Notes under the pieces: generated by a model | The model's database searches: none | The model's input: the letters and a program-made list of their open reading frames with translations, nothing else | Told to the model about the DNA's origin: nothing | Program-made: the position numbers and the translations under genes | Origin: an uncultured Subdoligranulum sp. | GTDB taxonomy: Bacteria; Bacillota; Clostridia; Oscillospirales; Ruminococcaceae | Reading direction: 5' to 3' | Assembly: GCF_963931595.1 (NCBI RefSeq) | Contig: NZ_OZ007030.1 | Location: 2,844,481 to 2,908,480, forward strand | Length of the DNA stretch: 64,000 bases | Part shown: piece after piece, positions 41,087-51,400 of the stretch | How positions within the stretch are numbered: the stretch's first letter is position 1 | Layout of the letters: each line of letters opens with the position of its first letter

Positions 41087-43972
41087 ATGCTGAAAAATGA
41101 ATGGAAAAAGCTGCTGAGCAACCGGCTGATGCTGGTGGTGGTGCTGGCCGTCATCGCCATCCCCACCATCTACACCACCCTGTTTCTCGGTTCCATGTGG
41201 GACCCCTACGGCAGCGTGGAAAATCTGCCGGTGGCGCTGGTCAATGAGGACCGGCCGGTGGAATACGAGGGCAAAACACTGGACGTGGGCGGCCAGCTGG
41301 TGGAAAACCTGCAGCGGGATGCCTCCCTGGACTTCCGCCTCACCGATGCCGGCGAGGCGGCCCGGGGCCTGGCGGAGGGCCGCTATTATATGGTGATCAC
41401 CATTCCGCAGGATTTTTCCGCCAATGCGGCCACCCTCACCGACGCCCAGCCCCATAAGATGGAGCTGGCCTACGAAACCAACCCGGGCACCAACTACATC
41501 GCCTCCAAATTGAGCGAGACCGCCATGAAGGAGATCCAGGCGGGGGTCCGGGAAGAGGTGACCAGGACCTACGCCGAAACCATGTTCGACCAGATCACCC
41601 GGGTGGGGGACGGCATGGCGGAGGCCGCGGACGGCGCGGGGGAGCTCCGGGACGGCACCCGGCAGCTGGCCGACGGCAACGATACCATCCGGGAAAACCT
41701 GGAACTGCTGGCGGACAGCACGCTGACCTTCCGCAGCGGCAGCGAGACCCTCACCCAGGGGCTGGCCCAGTACACCCAGGGGGTGCAGCAGCTGTGGGAC
41801 GGCGCCCAAAAGCTGGATGACGGTGCCGCCCAGCTGAAGGACGGCGTGGATCAGATGCAGAACTCGGCGCCGGAACTGACCCAGGGCGTCAGCGCCCTGA
41901 AGGACGGCGCGGACCGGCTGGCCCAGGGAGCCGCCGACGCCAGGACCGGCAGCGATACGCTGGCCGGCGGCGCGGCCCAGGTGGATGACCGGATGAAGAC
42001 CCTGAACGAAGGGCTGGCCCAGCTGCAAAGCCAGACCGAGACGCTGCCGGAATCGGCCGCCGCGCTGGATGACGGCGCGGCCCGGGCGCTGGACGGCGCG
42101 GAACAGCTGCAGCAGGGGGCCGGCAGCCTGACGGCGGGGGCCCAGAAGGCCCAGGCGGGGGCGGATGCCCTGAATCAGGGGCTGCAGACGCTGAACGGAC
42201 AGTCGGAGGCCCTGAACCAGGGCGCCGCCGGCCTGAAAAACGGGCTGGATTCCCTGGCCGCGGCGGTGGCAGGGTCCGGCGGCACAGGGGACGGCCTGCA
42301 GGCGCTGGCCGGGCAGCTGAATGAAACTGCCCAGGCAGTTCAGGCCGGGGCAGTCACGCCCCAGGACCCCGCCGCCCTGGCGCAGACCATCGCGGACAAC
42401 ACCGCAGCCGCCCAAAGCGGGGACCCGGATGCCCTGAACGCCCTGATCGCGGCAGCCGACGAGCTGGCGACGGCAGCGCAGCAGAATTATCAGGCGGCGC
42501 AGGCCGCCGACAACGCCCGCCAGCAGGCCGCAAATGCGCTGTCCGGTGCGGCGGAAGCCCTGGGCAGTGCATCCGGGGACACGGGAACCGGAGAGCTGAG
42601 TGCCGCGGTGACCCAGCTGCAGCAGGGGGCGGCCCAGCTGCAAACGGGGCTGACCGCCTACACCGCCGGTGTGGGCCAGGCCGCCGCGGGAAGTGCGGCG
42701 CTGGCCGATCCCGCCAGCGGTCTGCCCGCCCTGCAGGCGGGGGCCCAGCAGCTTTCGGCGGGGACGGATTCCCTGGTGACCGGCCTCACCCAGCTGGAAG
42801 ACGGCACCGCCCGGCTGGCCCAGCAGGCCCCGCTGCTCACCGGCGGCATCGCCCAGGCGGCCAGCGGCGGCGCGGCTTTGCAGCAGCAGGGCACGGCGGT
42901 GCTGCGCCAGGGTGCCGACCAGCTCAACGGCGGTCTGGCGGCGCTGGTGACCGGCAGCGGCGACCTGCAGAACGGCATGAACAGCCTGAACGGCAAACTG
43001 CCCGCCCTGACCGACGGCATCAGCCGTCTGCAGCAGGGCACCGGCGACCTGAAGAACGGCACGGCCCGGCTGGCGGAGGGCGCCGCAGCGCTGACCCGGA
43101 ACAGCCCGGCGCTGAACGAGGGTGCCGCGGCGCTGACCGGCGGCGCCGACCAGATCCAGGACGGTGCCCGGCAGCTGGCGGACGGCAGCGGCGAACTGGC
43201 GGAGGGCATCCAACAGCTGACCGACGGTGCCGGCACCCTGCAGGACAGCCTGGCGGACGGCGCGGCGGAGATCCGCGGCACCAACACCGGCGACGCGGCG
43301 GCCGAGATGTTCGCCGCCCCGGTGACCACCACCGAATCCCAGCTGACCCGGGTGCCCAACAACGGCCACGGCATGGCCCCCTACATGATGTCGGTGGCCC
43401 TGTGGGTGGGCTGCATCGCCTTCAGCCTGATGTATCCCCTGACCGAGTACGCGGGCAAACTGAAGAGCGGCTTCGCCTGGTGGCTGAGCAAGGCCTCGGT
43501 GCTGTATACCATCGCGGTGGCCCAGGCGCTGGTGATGGTGGGGGCGCTGCACGCCATCAACGGGTTCGACCCGGCCCGGATGGGCCAGACCCTGCTGGTG
43601 GCCTGCGTGGCCTCGGTGACCTTCATGTCGGTGATGTACTTCTTCACCAACCTGCTGGGCAAGGCGGGCAGCTTCCTGATGCTGGTCTTTATGGTGATCC
43701 AGCTGGCCGGGTCGGTGGGGACCTATCCGCTGGAACTGTCCGGCTCCTTCGTGAAGTATCTCCATGACTGGGTGCCCTTCACCTACACCGTCACCGCCTT
43801 CCGCCGTGCCATCTGCGGCGGCGAGAGCGTGCGGGGCTGCCTTGTCTACCTGGCCGTCTGGCTGGTGGTCTTTACCCTGCTGACCATTGTGGTGTTCACG
43901 GTGCGGGCACGGCGCATCCGGGCGGAAAAGCCCACCCTGATGGTCTGGCTGGAGGCACACCGGCTGGCCTGA
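41087..43972 (+). CDS. YhgE/Pip-type membrane protein with long repeat region
   Basis: The protein has 961 residues. One helix near the N-terminus (LMLVVVLAVIAIPTIYTTLF) and a cluster of about five helices near the C-terminus (about 765-950) flank a 700-residue outer region made of repeated LxxGAxxLxxG units, predicted to form a long alpha-helical stalk. Family members include phage-infection protein and ESX/type VII-associated exporters; MmpL- or ABC-2-like export is inferred. Start at MLKNEWKKL, because the promoter's -10 box rules out the earlier in-frame starts. The repeats explain the long false ORF on the other strand. Confidence 0.8.
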   Translation: MLKNEWKKLLSNRLMLVVVLAVIAIPTIYTTLFLGSMWDPYGSVENLPVALVNEDRPVEYEGKTLDVGGQLVENLQRDASLDFRLTDAGEAARGLAEGRYYMVITIPQDFSANAATLTDAQPHKMELAYETNPGTNYIASKLSETAMKEIQAGVREEVTRTYAETMFDQITRVGDGMAEAADGAGELRDGTRQLADGNDTIRENLELLADSTLTFRSGSETLTQGLAQYTQGVQQLWDGAQKLDDGAAQLKDGVDQMQNSAPELTQGVSALKDGADRLAQGAADARTGSDTLAGGAAQVDDRMKTLNEGLAQLQSQTETLPESAAALDDGAARALDGAEQLQQGAGSLTAGAQKAQAGADALNQGLQTLNGQSEALNQGAAGLKNGLDSLAAAVAGSGGTGDGLQALAGQLNETAQAVQAGAVTPQDPAALAQTIADNTAAAQSGDPDALNALIAAADELATAAQQNYQAAQAADNARQQAANALSGAAEALGSASGDTGTGELSAAVTQLQQGAAQLQTGLTAYTAGVGQAAAGSAALADPASGLPALQAGAQQLSAGTDSLVTGLTQLEDGTARLAQQAPLLTGGIAQAASGGAALQQQGTAVLRQGADQLNGGLAALVTGSGDLQNGMNSLNGKLPALTDGISRLQQGTGDLKNGTARLAEGAAALTRNSPALNEGAAALTGGADQIQDGARQLADGSGELAEGIQQLTDGAGTLQDSLADGAAEIRGTNTGDAAAEMFAAPVTTTESQLTRVPNNGHGMAPYMMSVALWVGCIAFSLMYPLTEYAGKLKSGFAWWLSKASVLYTIAVAQALVMVGALHAINGFDPARMGQTLLVACVASVTFMSVMYFFTNLLGKAGSFLMLVFMVIQLAGSVGTYPLELSGSFVKYLHDWVPFTYTVTAFRRAICGGESVRGCLVYLAVWLVVFTLLTIVVFTVRARRIRAEKPTLMVWLEAHRLA

Positions 43973-43989
43973 ACCCTTTGTTTTCCTTT

Positions 43990-44021
43990 GTCCCGTTCCA
44001 TGGAGCCCCATGGAGCGGGAC
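43990..44021 (+). terminator. Terminator after YhgE/Pip gene
   Basis: GTCCCGTTCCATGG and CCATGGAGCGGGAC form a stem followed by TTTTTT. Confidence 0.8.
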
Positions 44022-44166
44022 TTTTTTCGGCCCGGAAACTTGCATAAGAAATGCCCGGCAATATCGTGCAGACTGTTCCTTGACCCATGGGGGAAAAGCG
44101 TCTACACTGAAACCAGGAAAGAATGGCCGGGCGGGGAACTGCCGCCCGCAGACAAGGAGGAAACCC

Positions 44167-45948
44167 ATGAAACAGGCCGTCCGACGCTATCTCTGGCTGA
44201 TCCTCTGCGGGGCGGTGCTGGCTGTCTGTGCCGCGGTGCTGGTGGTGCTGCGGGGCGACCCCGACACGGGCGCCCTGCCCCGGGACCGGGACACCGAATT
44301 TGCCCATGGTTCGGGCATCGTGCTGGAGGACGCCACCGCCCTGCAGCGGGATTCCCTTTACAAGCTGGCCAAGGTGTGGGGGTATGTGAAATACCGCCAC
44401 CCCTCGGTCATCGGCGGGCAGGTGAACTGGGACGCCGAGCTGTTCCGGGTGATGCCCCGGGTCTTGCAGGCGGCGGATGAGGAGGCCGTCAACGCCGTGC
44501 TGGCGGACTGGCTGAAGCAGTTCCCCTTCACCCCGGCCACCGCCGAGGAGGCCCTGCCCGAACTGGAGATGCTGGACACCGCCCCCGGCACCCAAAACCC
44601 AATGGACTGGATCTCCCACCGGGCATTTCTCGGCGAAGAACTGTGCGGGTATCTGGAAGACCTCTCCCGCACCCATGTGTCGGACTGGACCTGCGGCTAT
44701 GCCTCCCGGGGGGAGGGCGTGGTGGACTTTTCCCACGAAGACCCCCGGCCGGATTTTGACGGCACCGACGCGGGGGTGCGGCTGCTGGGAGCCTTCCGGT
44801 TCTGGAATGCCTTCGCCTGGTTTTCCCCCAACGTGGACATCACCCGGACGGACTGGGACGACGCTTTGCGCGGCGCCATCGACGATATGGTGGCGGCCAA
44901 GGACCGTACCGGCTACGAGCGGGCGCTGGCGCGGCTCACCGCCCAAACCGGCGACGGCCATGTGATGCTGGAAACCCCCGACATGGGCCTTTTGCGGTAT
45001 TACGGCCGCTACTGGCTGCCCTGCACCTTCCTGTCCATTGACGGGGAGGTGGTGGTGAAAGCGGTGCCGGACGACTGCACCGCCCTGCGCCCCGGCGACG
45101 TGCTGCTGGCGGTGGACGGCATGACGATGGCCGACCGCATCGCCGAGCTCAGCGAATACTTCCCGCTGCCCGAACCGGACAAGTTCGTCAACGTGCTGGC
45201 CTATCCCCTCATGAGCGCGGCGGGAAAGACTTCCCGGGTGACTTTGCGCCGGGACGGCACCGAACAGACGGTGGAGGTGGCCAACCGCACCGAGGTGTAC
45301 GGCGGCCCCGCCCGCCCCGGCAGCGGCCTGATGGAGGACGGGCGCATCGGCTACATCGCCCCCGGCACCCTGAAGGAGGGGGAGCTGCAAGCGCTGATGA
45401 CCGACTTCGCCGGCACCGACGGCCTGGTGGTGGATCTGCGGCAGTATCCCGCGGTGGACCTGCGGTTTTTGCTGCCCGAATATCTGAATCCCGCCCCCAC
45501 CGAATTTACCATTCTGGAACTGCCCAGCCTGGCCGACCCGGGGCGGTTCTTCCAGATCCCCTACAGCAGCGGCGCCGGGACGATGGCCGCGCTGGGACTG
45601 GCCGACGGGACCGCCGCCTTCCCGCTGTACACCGGGCAGGTGGTGGTGCTCATGGACGAGACCAGCCAGAGCCAGGCGGAGTACACCATCATGTCGGTGC
45701 GGCAGGCCCCCGGCGCGGTGGTGGTGGGCAGCCCCTCGGTGGGGGCGGACGGCAACGCCGTCTATATCAAACTGCCCGGCGGATGCCGCACCCGGTTCAC
45801 CGCCCTGGGGGTGCTGACCCCCGAGGGCGGGCAGACCCAGCGGGTGGGACTGCAGCCCGATGTGCTGTGCACCCCCACCGTGGCGGGCATCGCCGCGGGC
45901 CGGGACGAACTGCTGGAAAAGGCGGTGGAACTCATCGAAGCCGGCTGA
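44167..45948 (+). CDS. S41-family peptidase, membrane-anchored
   Basis: The protein has 593 residues. Residues 8-28 are an uncleaved signal anchor (YLWLILCGAVLAVCAAVLVV). A helical domain and a PDZ-like segment (LRPGDVLLAVDGMTMADRIA) precede the protease core: VVDLRQYP, VLMDETSQSQAEYT with probable catalytic Ser502, and VGSPSVGADGN. The form TSQSQAE is typical of S41 enzymes related to the tricorn/CtpA group. Ribosome site AAGGAGG. It stands alone, ending at the terminator shared with the convergent kinase gene. Confidence 0.8.
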   Translation: MKQAVRRYLWLILCGAVLAVCAAVLVVLRGDPDTGALPRDRDTEFAHGSGIVLEDATALQRDSLYKLAKVWGYVKYRHPSVIGGQVNWDAELFRVMPRVLQAADEEAVNAVLADWLKQFPFTPATAEEALPELEMLDTAPGTQNPMDWISHRAFLGEELCGYLEDLSRTHVSDWTCGYASRGEGVVDFSHEDPRPDFDGTDAGVRLLGAFRFWNAFAWFSPNVDITRTDWDDALRGAIDDMVAAKDRTGYERALARLTAQTGDGHVMLETPDMGLLRYYGRYWLPCTFLSIDGEVVVKAVPDDCTALRPGDVLLAVDGMTMADRIAELSEYFPLPEPDKFVNVLAYPLMSAAGKTSRVTLRRDGTEQTVEVANRTEVYGGPARPGSGLMEDGRIGYIAPGTLKEGELQALMTDFAGTDGLVVDLRQYPAVDLRFLLPEYLNPAPTEFTILELPSLADPGRFFQIPYSSGAGTMAALGLADGTAAFPLYTGQVVVLMDETSQSQAEYTIMSVRQAPGAVVVGSPSVGADGNAVYIKLPGGCRTRFTALGVLTPEGGQTQRVGLQPDVLCTPTVAGIAAGRDELLEKAVELIEAG

Positions 45949-45978
45949 CCCCGGCTCCACAAATTTTCCTGGAAACGC

Positions 45979-46011
45979 CAGCAGGCGGAGGACTTTCAGT
46001 CTTCCGCCTGC
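45979..46011. terminator. Convergent terminator
   Basis: AGCAGGCGGAGGACT and AGTCTTCCGCCTGCT form a near-perfect stem overlapping the end of the kinase gene. Confidence 0.7.
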
Positions 46012-47357
46012 TGTTTTTTCTCTTTGTCCGCGCTCTCGGGAATGGGCATGACGATGTCGATCTGGAACAGCTGCGCCTCGGTGGAAATTTCCAGGTTGCC
46101 GCCGTACTTCTCCACAATGCGCCGGATGCTCCGCATGCCGTAGCCGTGGTCCCCCCTGTTGTGCCGCTTGGTGGTCACCGGCAGGCCGTCCCGCATCTCC
46201 AGCGTGCCCTCAAAGTGGTTCTCCACATGGATGACCAGCATGCGGTTGGTGCTTTTCACCGACAGATGGATGAACCGCATGGCCGGGGGCAGCCCCATCT
46301 CGCACTCGATGGCGTTGTCCAGCATGTTGCCGAAGAGGGAATAGATGTCCATGATCTCCATGAACCGCATCTTCGCCCCGTCGGCGATGCAGGTGAACTG
46401 GATGTTGTGGGTGGCACAGTGCAGCCGCTTGTCGGTGAGCACCACGTCCAGCGTCTCGTTGCCGGTGCGCACCGCGCTGTTGTACAGGTTCACCGACTCC
46501 TCCAGGCTGTCCAGGTAGGCCGGGTCCACCTGGCCGGTCTCCCGCAGATGGCGGATCTGGTGCTTCAGGTCGTGACATTTGATGTTCAGCGCGTCGATGT
46601 TCTCCTTGGTCAGCCGGTACTGCCGCTGCTCCTCCGCCCACAGCGTCTGGATGGTGTTCAGCTCGGCCCGCTCCTTGGCCGCCGTCAGCGTCTGCACCTG
46701 CATCATCAGCATGAACAGATAGAAGACGATCTCCCCCAGGTTCAGCAGATTGTAGGAAAACAGGTTGTAGTGGGCGATCTCGGCGCTCTCGAAGTAGAAG
46801 ATGGGGGTCAGGATGCAGACCAGCGTGAAGAGCAGCAGCGAGTTCTGCATGGGGATCTGCCCGCCGGAAAACCGGTGCATCTGCCGCTCCACCGTCAGGT
46901 GGATGAACAGGTAGACCAGCACAAAACTGCCCACGTAGAGCAGGATGTGGGGGATGGTGCCCTCCACAAAATAGGGGGCCAGCCGGGGATTCAGCCGGGC
47001 CAGCGACGCCGTCACCAGGAAGAGCCGGTCGGTGATGTACCAGGTCATGAACCCCGAGCCGAAATAGAACAGCATGTTCCAGATGCTCTCCTCATAGCAG
47101 AACATCAGCCCCGCCAGCATGACCACCAGCATGATGCCGGAAAACAGCGCCTCCAGCGGCAGGCTGCCGCCGTAGGTGTAGGCGAACACCAGGCAGAGCA
47201 GCCGCAGCACCACCAGCGACCCCGCCGCCCGCAGCCAGAAACGGGGCCGGGGCTTGCAGTGGCGGGCAAAGAGCAGGGTGCCCGCCAGAAACCCCAGCAG
47301 AATATCAAAAAATTTGAAGTGCACCAGCATGGCGTGCACAAAGGCCGGTGAAATCAC
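45996..47357 (-). CDS. GHKL-type sensor histidine kinase (AgrC/LytS-like)
   Basis: The protein has 453 residues from GTG 47357 (AGTGAGG upstream). Seven or so hydrophobic segments form the N-terminal half. A coiled region leads to the phosphoacceptor NIKCHDLKHQIRHLR, then the GHKL ATPase (NMLDNAIECEM, GYGMRSIRRIVEKYGG). Its start lies just after the stop of the LytTR regulator. No AgrB/AgrD peptide genes are seen here, so the signal is open; the divergent glycan operon suggests a nutrient-related input. Confidence 0.85.
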   Translation of the reverse strand: MISPAFVHAMLVHFKFFDILLGFLAGTLLFARHCKPRPRFWLRAAGSLVVLRLLCLVFAYTYGGSLPLEALFSGIMLVVMLAGLMFCYEESIWNMLFYFGSGFMTWYITDRLFLVTASLARLNPRLAPYFVEGTIPHILLYVGSFVLVYLFIHLTVERQMHRFSGGQIPMQNSLLLFTLVCILTPIFYFESAEIAHYNLFSYNLLNLGEIVFYLFMLMMQVQTLTAAKERAELNTIQTLWAEEQRQYRLTKENIDALNIKCHDLKHQIRHLRETGQVDPAYLDSLEESVNLYNSAVRTGNETLDVVLTDKRLHCATHNIQFTCIADGAKMRFMEIMDIYSLFGNMLDNAIECEMGLPPAMRFIHLSVKSTNRMLVIHVENHFEGTLEMRDGLPVTTKRHNRGDHGYGMRSIRRIVEKYGGNLEISTEAQLFQIDIVMPIPESADKEKKQQAED

Positions 47358-47367
47358 GTCGAATGCC

Positions 47368-48072
47368 TCACTTCCGGCTGAAATAACTGGTGACGGCGCT
47401 GTAGAAGGCCTTGCGCCGCCGCTGGCTGATGGGCAGCCGGGTGCCCGCCACCAGCACGTCGCTGCCCTCCACCGAATCCACAAACCGCAGATTCACCAGG
47501 TGGGAGGTGCTGCACCGGGCAAAGTCGTAGGGGGCCAGCTGGGCCTCCACGTCGGACATCTTGCCCCAGGCGGTGAGATTCTCCCCCACGGTGTGGTAGA
47601 TCAGCAGATGGTCCCGGATCTCCACATAGTACAGCTGGGTCACGTTGAGCCGGGTGATGCCCCCCGAGGTCTGGATGACCACCTCCCGGGGCTGGCGCGC
47701 CGCAATGCTGCGCAGCGCCCGCCGCAGCATGGAGGCAAAACGGTAGTAGTTGATGGGCTTGACCACAAAGTCAAAGGCGCCCACCGAGTACCCGCTCACC
47801 GCGTACTTTTCCAGGTTGGTCACAAAGATCAGCGTCACCAGGGAATCCTGGCGGCGGATCTGCCGGGCCAGCTCCATGCCGGTCATGGTGGGCAGGTCGA
47901 TGTCCAGGAAGATCAGGTCGAATGCCGAGGGGCTGTTCTGCAGAAACACCGCCGGATCGGAAAAACTGCGGATGGAAAACAGCTCCTGCTGTTCCTGGGC
48001 GTACCGCTGCAGGCTCTGCTCCAGCGAGGCCTCGTCCCCGGCGTCATCCTCCAGGATCGCGATGTTGACCAT
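47368..48072 (-). CDS. LytTR-family response regulator
   Basis: The protein has 234 residues from ATG 48072 (AAAGGAGGAACAGGCC upstream). The receiver contains AILEDDAGDE, LIFLDIDLPTMTG and VVKPIN. The LytTR domain begins near residue 130 (VVIQTSGGITRLNVTQLYYV, then TSHLVNLRFVDSVEG and LPISQRRRKAFYSA). First gene of the kinase pair. Direct repeats of TTACGAA in the divergent GH3 promoter are candidate binding sites. Confidence 0.9.
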   Translation of the reverse strand: MVNIAILEDDAGDEASLEQSLQRYAQEQQELFSIRSFSDPAVFLQNSPSAFDLIFLDIDLPTMTGMELARQIRRQDSLVTLIFVTNLEKYAVSGYSVGAFDFVVKPINYYRFASMLRRALRSIAARQPREVVIQTSGGITRLNVTQLYYVEIRDHLLIYHTVGENLTAWGKMSDVEAQLAPYDFARCSTSHLVNLRFVDSVEGSDVLVAGTRLPISQRRRKAFYSAVTSYFSRK

Positions 48073-48475
48073 GGCCTGTTCCTCCTTTCCCGCTGTGTAC
48101 CTTTCTGTTATAAATTGTACCATGCGCCGCCCGCCCGGGCAAGGGGCACTTTTCGGACTGCATCGGTATATTGCCCTATAAACCAAAAACAAATTTGTGC
48201 ACATTCACATAAAGTTCCGGACGCGGGACAAAACAATCTGTGGAAAATCATCACTTACGAAAAAAATACCCTCGTTTACGAAATGGACCCGCCGCGCCGG
48301 AAAGAGCATGCTATACTGGTATCAACAAAGGCCGCAGCTTCCCTCTGCTCCCGGAAAGCGGCGGCCGGAAGGTCCGGGGCAAGGCGCCGTCCCGGCCATC
48401 GGTCCCCAGGGCGGCAAGCCCGCCCCGCGGACCCCGAAAAGAAGGAGAATGACACAAGATGGAGGCAAAAGGATC
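48073..48475. other. Divergent regulatory region of LytTR genes and glycan operon
   Basis: The 403-bp region has no gene. It contains the regulator's promoter on the minus strand (a TACAAT-like -10 near 48118), and on the plus strand the repeat/promoter pair at 48255-48317. Confidence 0.5.
48255..48317 (+). promoter_or_regulatory. GH3 operon promoter with candidate LytTR sites
   Basis: TTACGAAA at 48255 is repeated 21 bp downstream at 48276, two helical turns apart as in LytTR operators. TATACT (48312-48317) follows; the second repeat lies at the -35 position, as in activator-dependent promoters. Confidence 0.55.
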
Positions 48476-51400
48476 ATGAGAAAAAGCAACGTCCTGCGGG
48501 GCCTGACATCGGTGACGGCCGCTGTTCTGGCCTTCGCCGTGGTCATGACGAACACCGCCATGGGATATGCATCCATGCTGAACACCAGCCTGGGCACCGC
48601 CACCGGCAAGTTCGTGGACAAGAGCGGCGAGGAGCCCCCCGTATACTACGCCAGCGACTACGGCGATGTGAACAACCTCACCCAGGAGGACCTGGAAAAG
48701 CTGCAGGCCGATGAGGAAGCGTTCATCGAGGAAGAGATGGAAGAGGGCGCCGTGCTGCTGCGCAACCAGGAAAACACCCTGCCCCTGGCGGAAGACGAGC
48801 GCAACATCACGCTGTTCGGCTACACCTCGGCCCATCCGCTCTACAAGAACAGCTCGGGCGGCGGCAACAACGACCCCACCCGTCAGGTGAGCCTCTACGA
48901 CGCCCTGAAGGAAAAGGGCTTCAACATCAACGATACCCTCTACAACGCCTATCTGCCCGAGGACCCCAGCTTCGCCAACGTGGGCAGCATCGGCGGCCCG
49001 TCTGTGGCCGAGAAGCCCATCGACTTCTACACCGATGATCTGAAGAGCAGCTTCGCCGACTACAGCGATGTGGCCGTGGTGGTGCTGGCCCGGTACGGCG
49101 GCGAGAACACCGACGTGAGCACCCAGGACGCCGAGGGCATCAGCGGCCTGGCCCTGCACAAGAACGAAGCGGATATGCTTAAGATGATCAAGGATTCCGG
49201 CCAGTTCGACAAGATCGTGCTGCTGCTCAACAGCGCCTATCCCATCGAGCTGAACTTCCTGGATGAGTACGGCATCGACGCCGTGCTGTGGATCGGCACC
49301 CCCGGCCTGGTGGGCTACCGCGGCGTGGCGGACCTGCTCACCGGCGCGGCCAACCCCTCCGGCCGTCTGGTGGACACCTTTGCCGCCAACTCCCTGTCCG
49401 CCGCCGCCACCCAGAACATGGGCAACTACGAGTACGCCAACCAGGACGAAGTCAAGGCGGGCGCCGTAGACAGCCAGATTTCCGCCGGCTTCCCCATCAA
49501 CTACGTGGGCACCTACATGGTCTACCAGGAAGGCATCTACGTGGGCTACAAGTACTACGAGACCCGCTATGAGGACGCCGTCCTGGGCCAGGGCAACGCC
49601 ACCGGCCAGGCAGGCACCTTCGCTTCCACCAACGGCTGGAACTACGCCGAGGAGGTGGCCTACCCCTTCGGCTACGGCATGAGCTACACCACCTTCTCCC
49701 AGAAGCTGGACAGCGTCACCGAGAGTGACGGCGTCATCACCGCCAACGTCACGGTGACCAACACCGGCTCGGTGCCCGGCAAGAGCGTGGTGGAGGTCTA
49801 CGTCCAGACGCCCTACACCGACTACGACCGCCAGAACAAGGTGGAGAAATCCTCCATCCAGCTGGCCGGCTTCGACAAGACCGATCTGCTGGACCCCGGC
49901 GCTTCCCAGACGGTGACCGTCACCATCGACAAGTACCTGCTGGCCAGCTATGACTACACCAACGCCAAGGGCTACATCATGGACGCCGGCGACTACTACC
50001 TGGCCATCGGCGACAGCGCCCACGATGCGCTGAACAACGTCCTGGCCGCCAAGGGCGCCACCGGCATGTACGACCACGAGGGCAACCCCGCCGACGGCGA
50101 TGCCACCAAGGTGTACCACTGGACCCAGGATGCCCTGGATACCGAGACCTACCGCAACTCCGCCCAGACCGGCGTGGAAGTCACCAACCAGTTTGACGAC
50201 GCCGACCTGAACTACTGGATTCCCGATTCCGTCACCTACCTGACCCGGCAGGACTGGGAAGGCACCTTCCCCACCGCCCAGACCGGCGTGACCGCCACCG
50301 CCGATATGATCAAGCAGATCGACGGCCACCTCTATGAGACCCCGGCGGATGCCCCGTCGGTGAGCACCTTCACCCAGGGCGCCGACAACGGCCTGGCCCT
50401 GGCCGACATGCACGGCCTGGCCTACGACGACCCGAAGTGGAACGACTTCCTGGATCAGCTGACGCTGGACGACATGGCCACCATGATCGATGAGAACTGG
50501 GGCCAGCCCGCCAACGAGAACGCCATGAAGCCGGTCAACCGCAACCAGGACGGCCCCAACGGCGTGGCAGGCCCCTACTTCCCGGGCAGCTCCGCTGACG
50601 CGGGCGTGGCCGCCAACACCGGCATTGAGGGCAGCGGCACCGCCTATGTGGGCCAGATGGTCGCCGCCAGCCAGTGGAACAAGGACATGATCGCCAAGCG
50701 CGGCTACTTCATCGGCGAGGACGCCCTGTTCTGCGGCGTGCAGCAGCTGTGGTGCCCCGGCGTGGATACCCACCGCACCCCCTTCAGCGGCCGTAACTAC
50801 GAGTACTATTCCGAGGACGCCACCCTGTCCTATCTGCTGGCCACCGAGCAGGTCAAGGCCATGCAGGCCAAGGGTCTGTCCGCAGCCATGAAACACTTTG
50901 CCCTGAACGATCAGGAAACCAACCGCAACGGCGTCTGCATCTTCAGCAACGAGCAGGCCATCCGTGAGATCTACCTCAAGGCCTTCGAGGGCGGCTTCAC
51001 CAAGGGCGGCGCCACCAGCACCATGACCTCCTACAGCCGCGTCGGCCTGACCTACGTGGGCCACAACGCCGAGCTGCTGCGCAACGTGCTCCGCGGCGAG
51101 TGGGGCTTCACCGGCGCCACCATCTCGGACTGCGCCATGCATCCCTACCAGCACACGCTGGACGGCCTGGTGGGCGGCACCGACTTCTGGTGCATCGTGG
51201 GTGAAAAACTCCGCGCCCCCGAGCTGGAAGAATACATCGAGACCAACGACGACGGCTATCTGTACGGCCTGCTGCGGGAATCCCAGCACGGCTTCTACTA
51301 CATGCTGGCCAACAGCGCGGTGATCAACGGCATGTCCGGCGATATGGTCTACCAGACCGTCATCCCCTGGTGGCAGATCGCCCTGTTCACCCTGGACGGG

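Noticed and set aside
41600..43260. Regular DNA repeats that could suggest CRISPR or a minisatellite
   Set aside because: They are in frame and encode LxxGAxxLxxG units within a complete membrane protein; spacers of constant length are absent.
40934..44011. A 1,025-codon minus-strand frame opposite the YhgE/Pip gene
   Set aside because: Its repetitive sequence is only the complement of the LxxGA repeats; there is no ribosome site or family resemblance.
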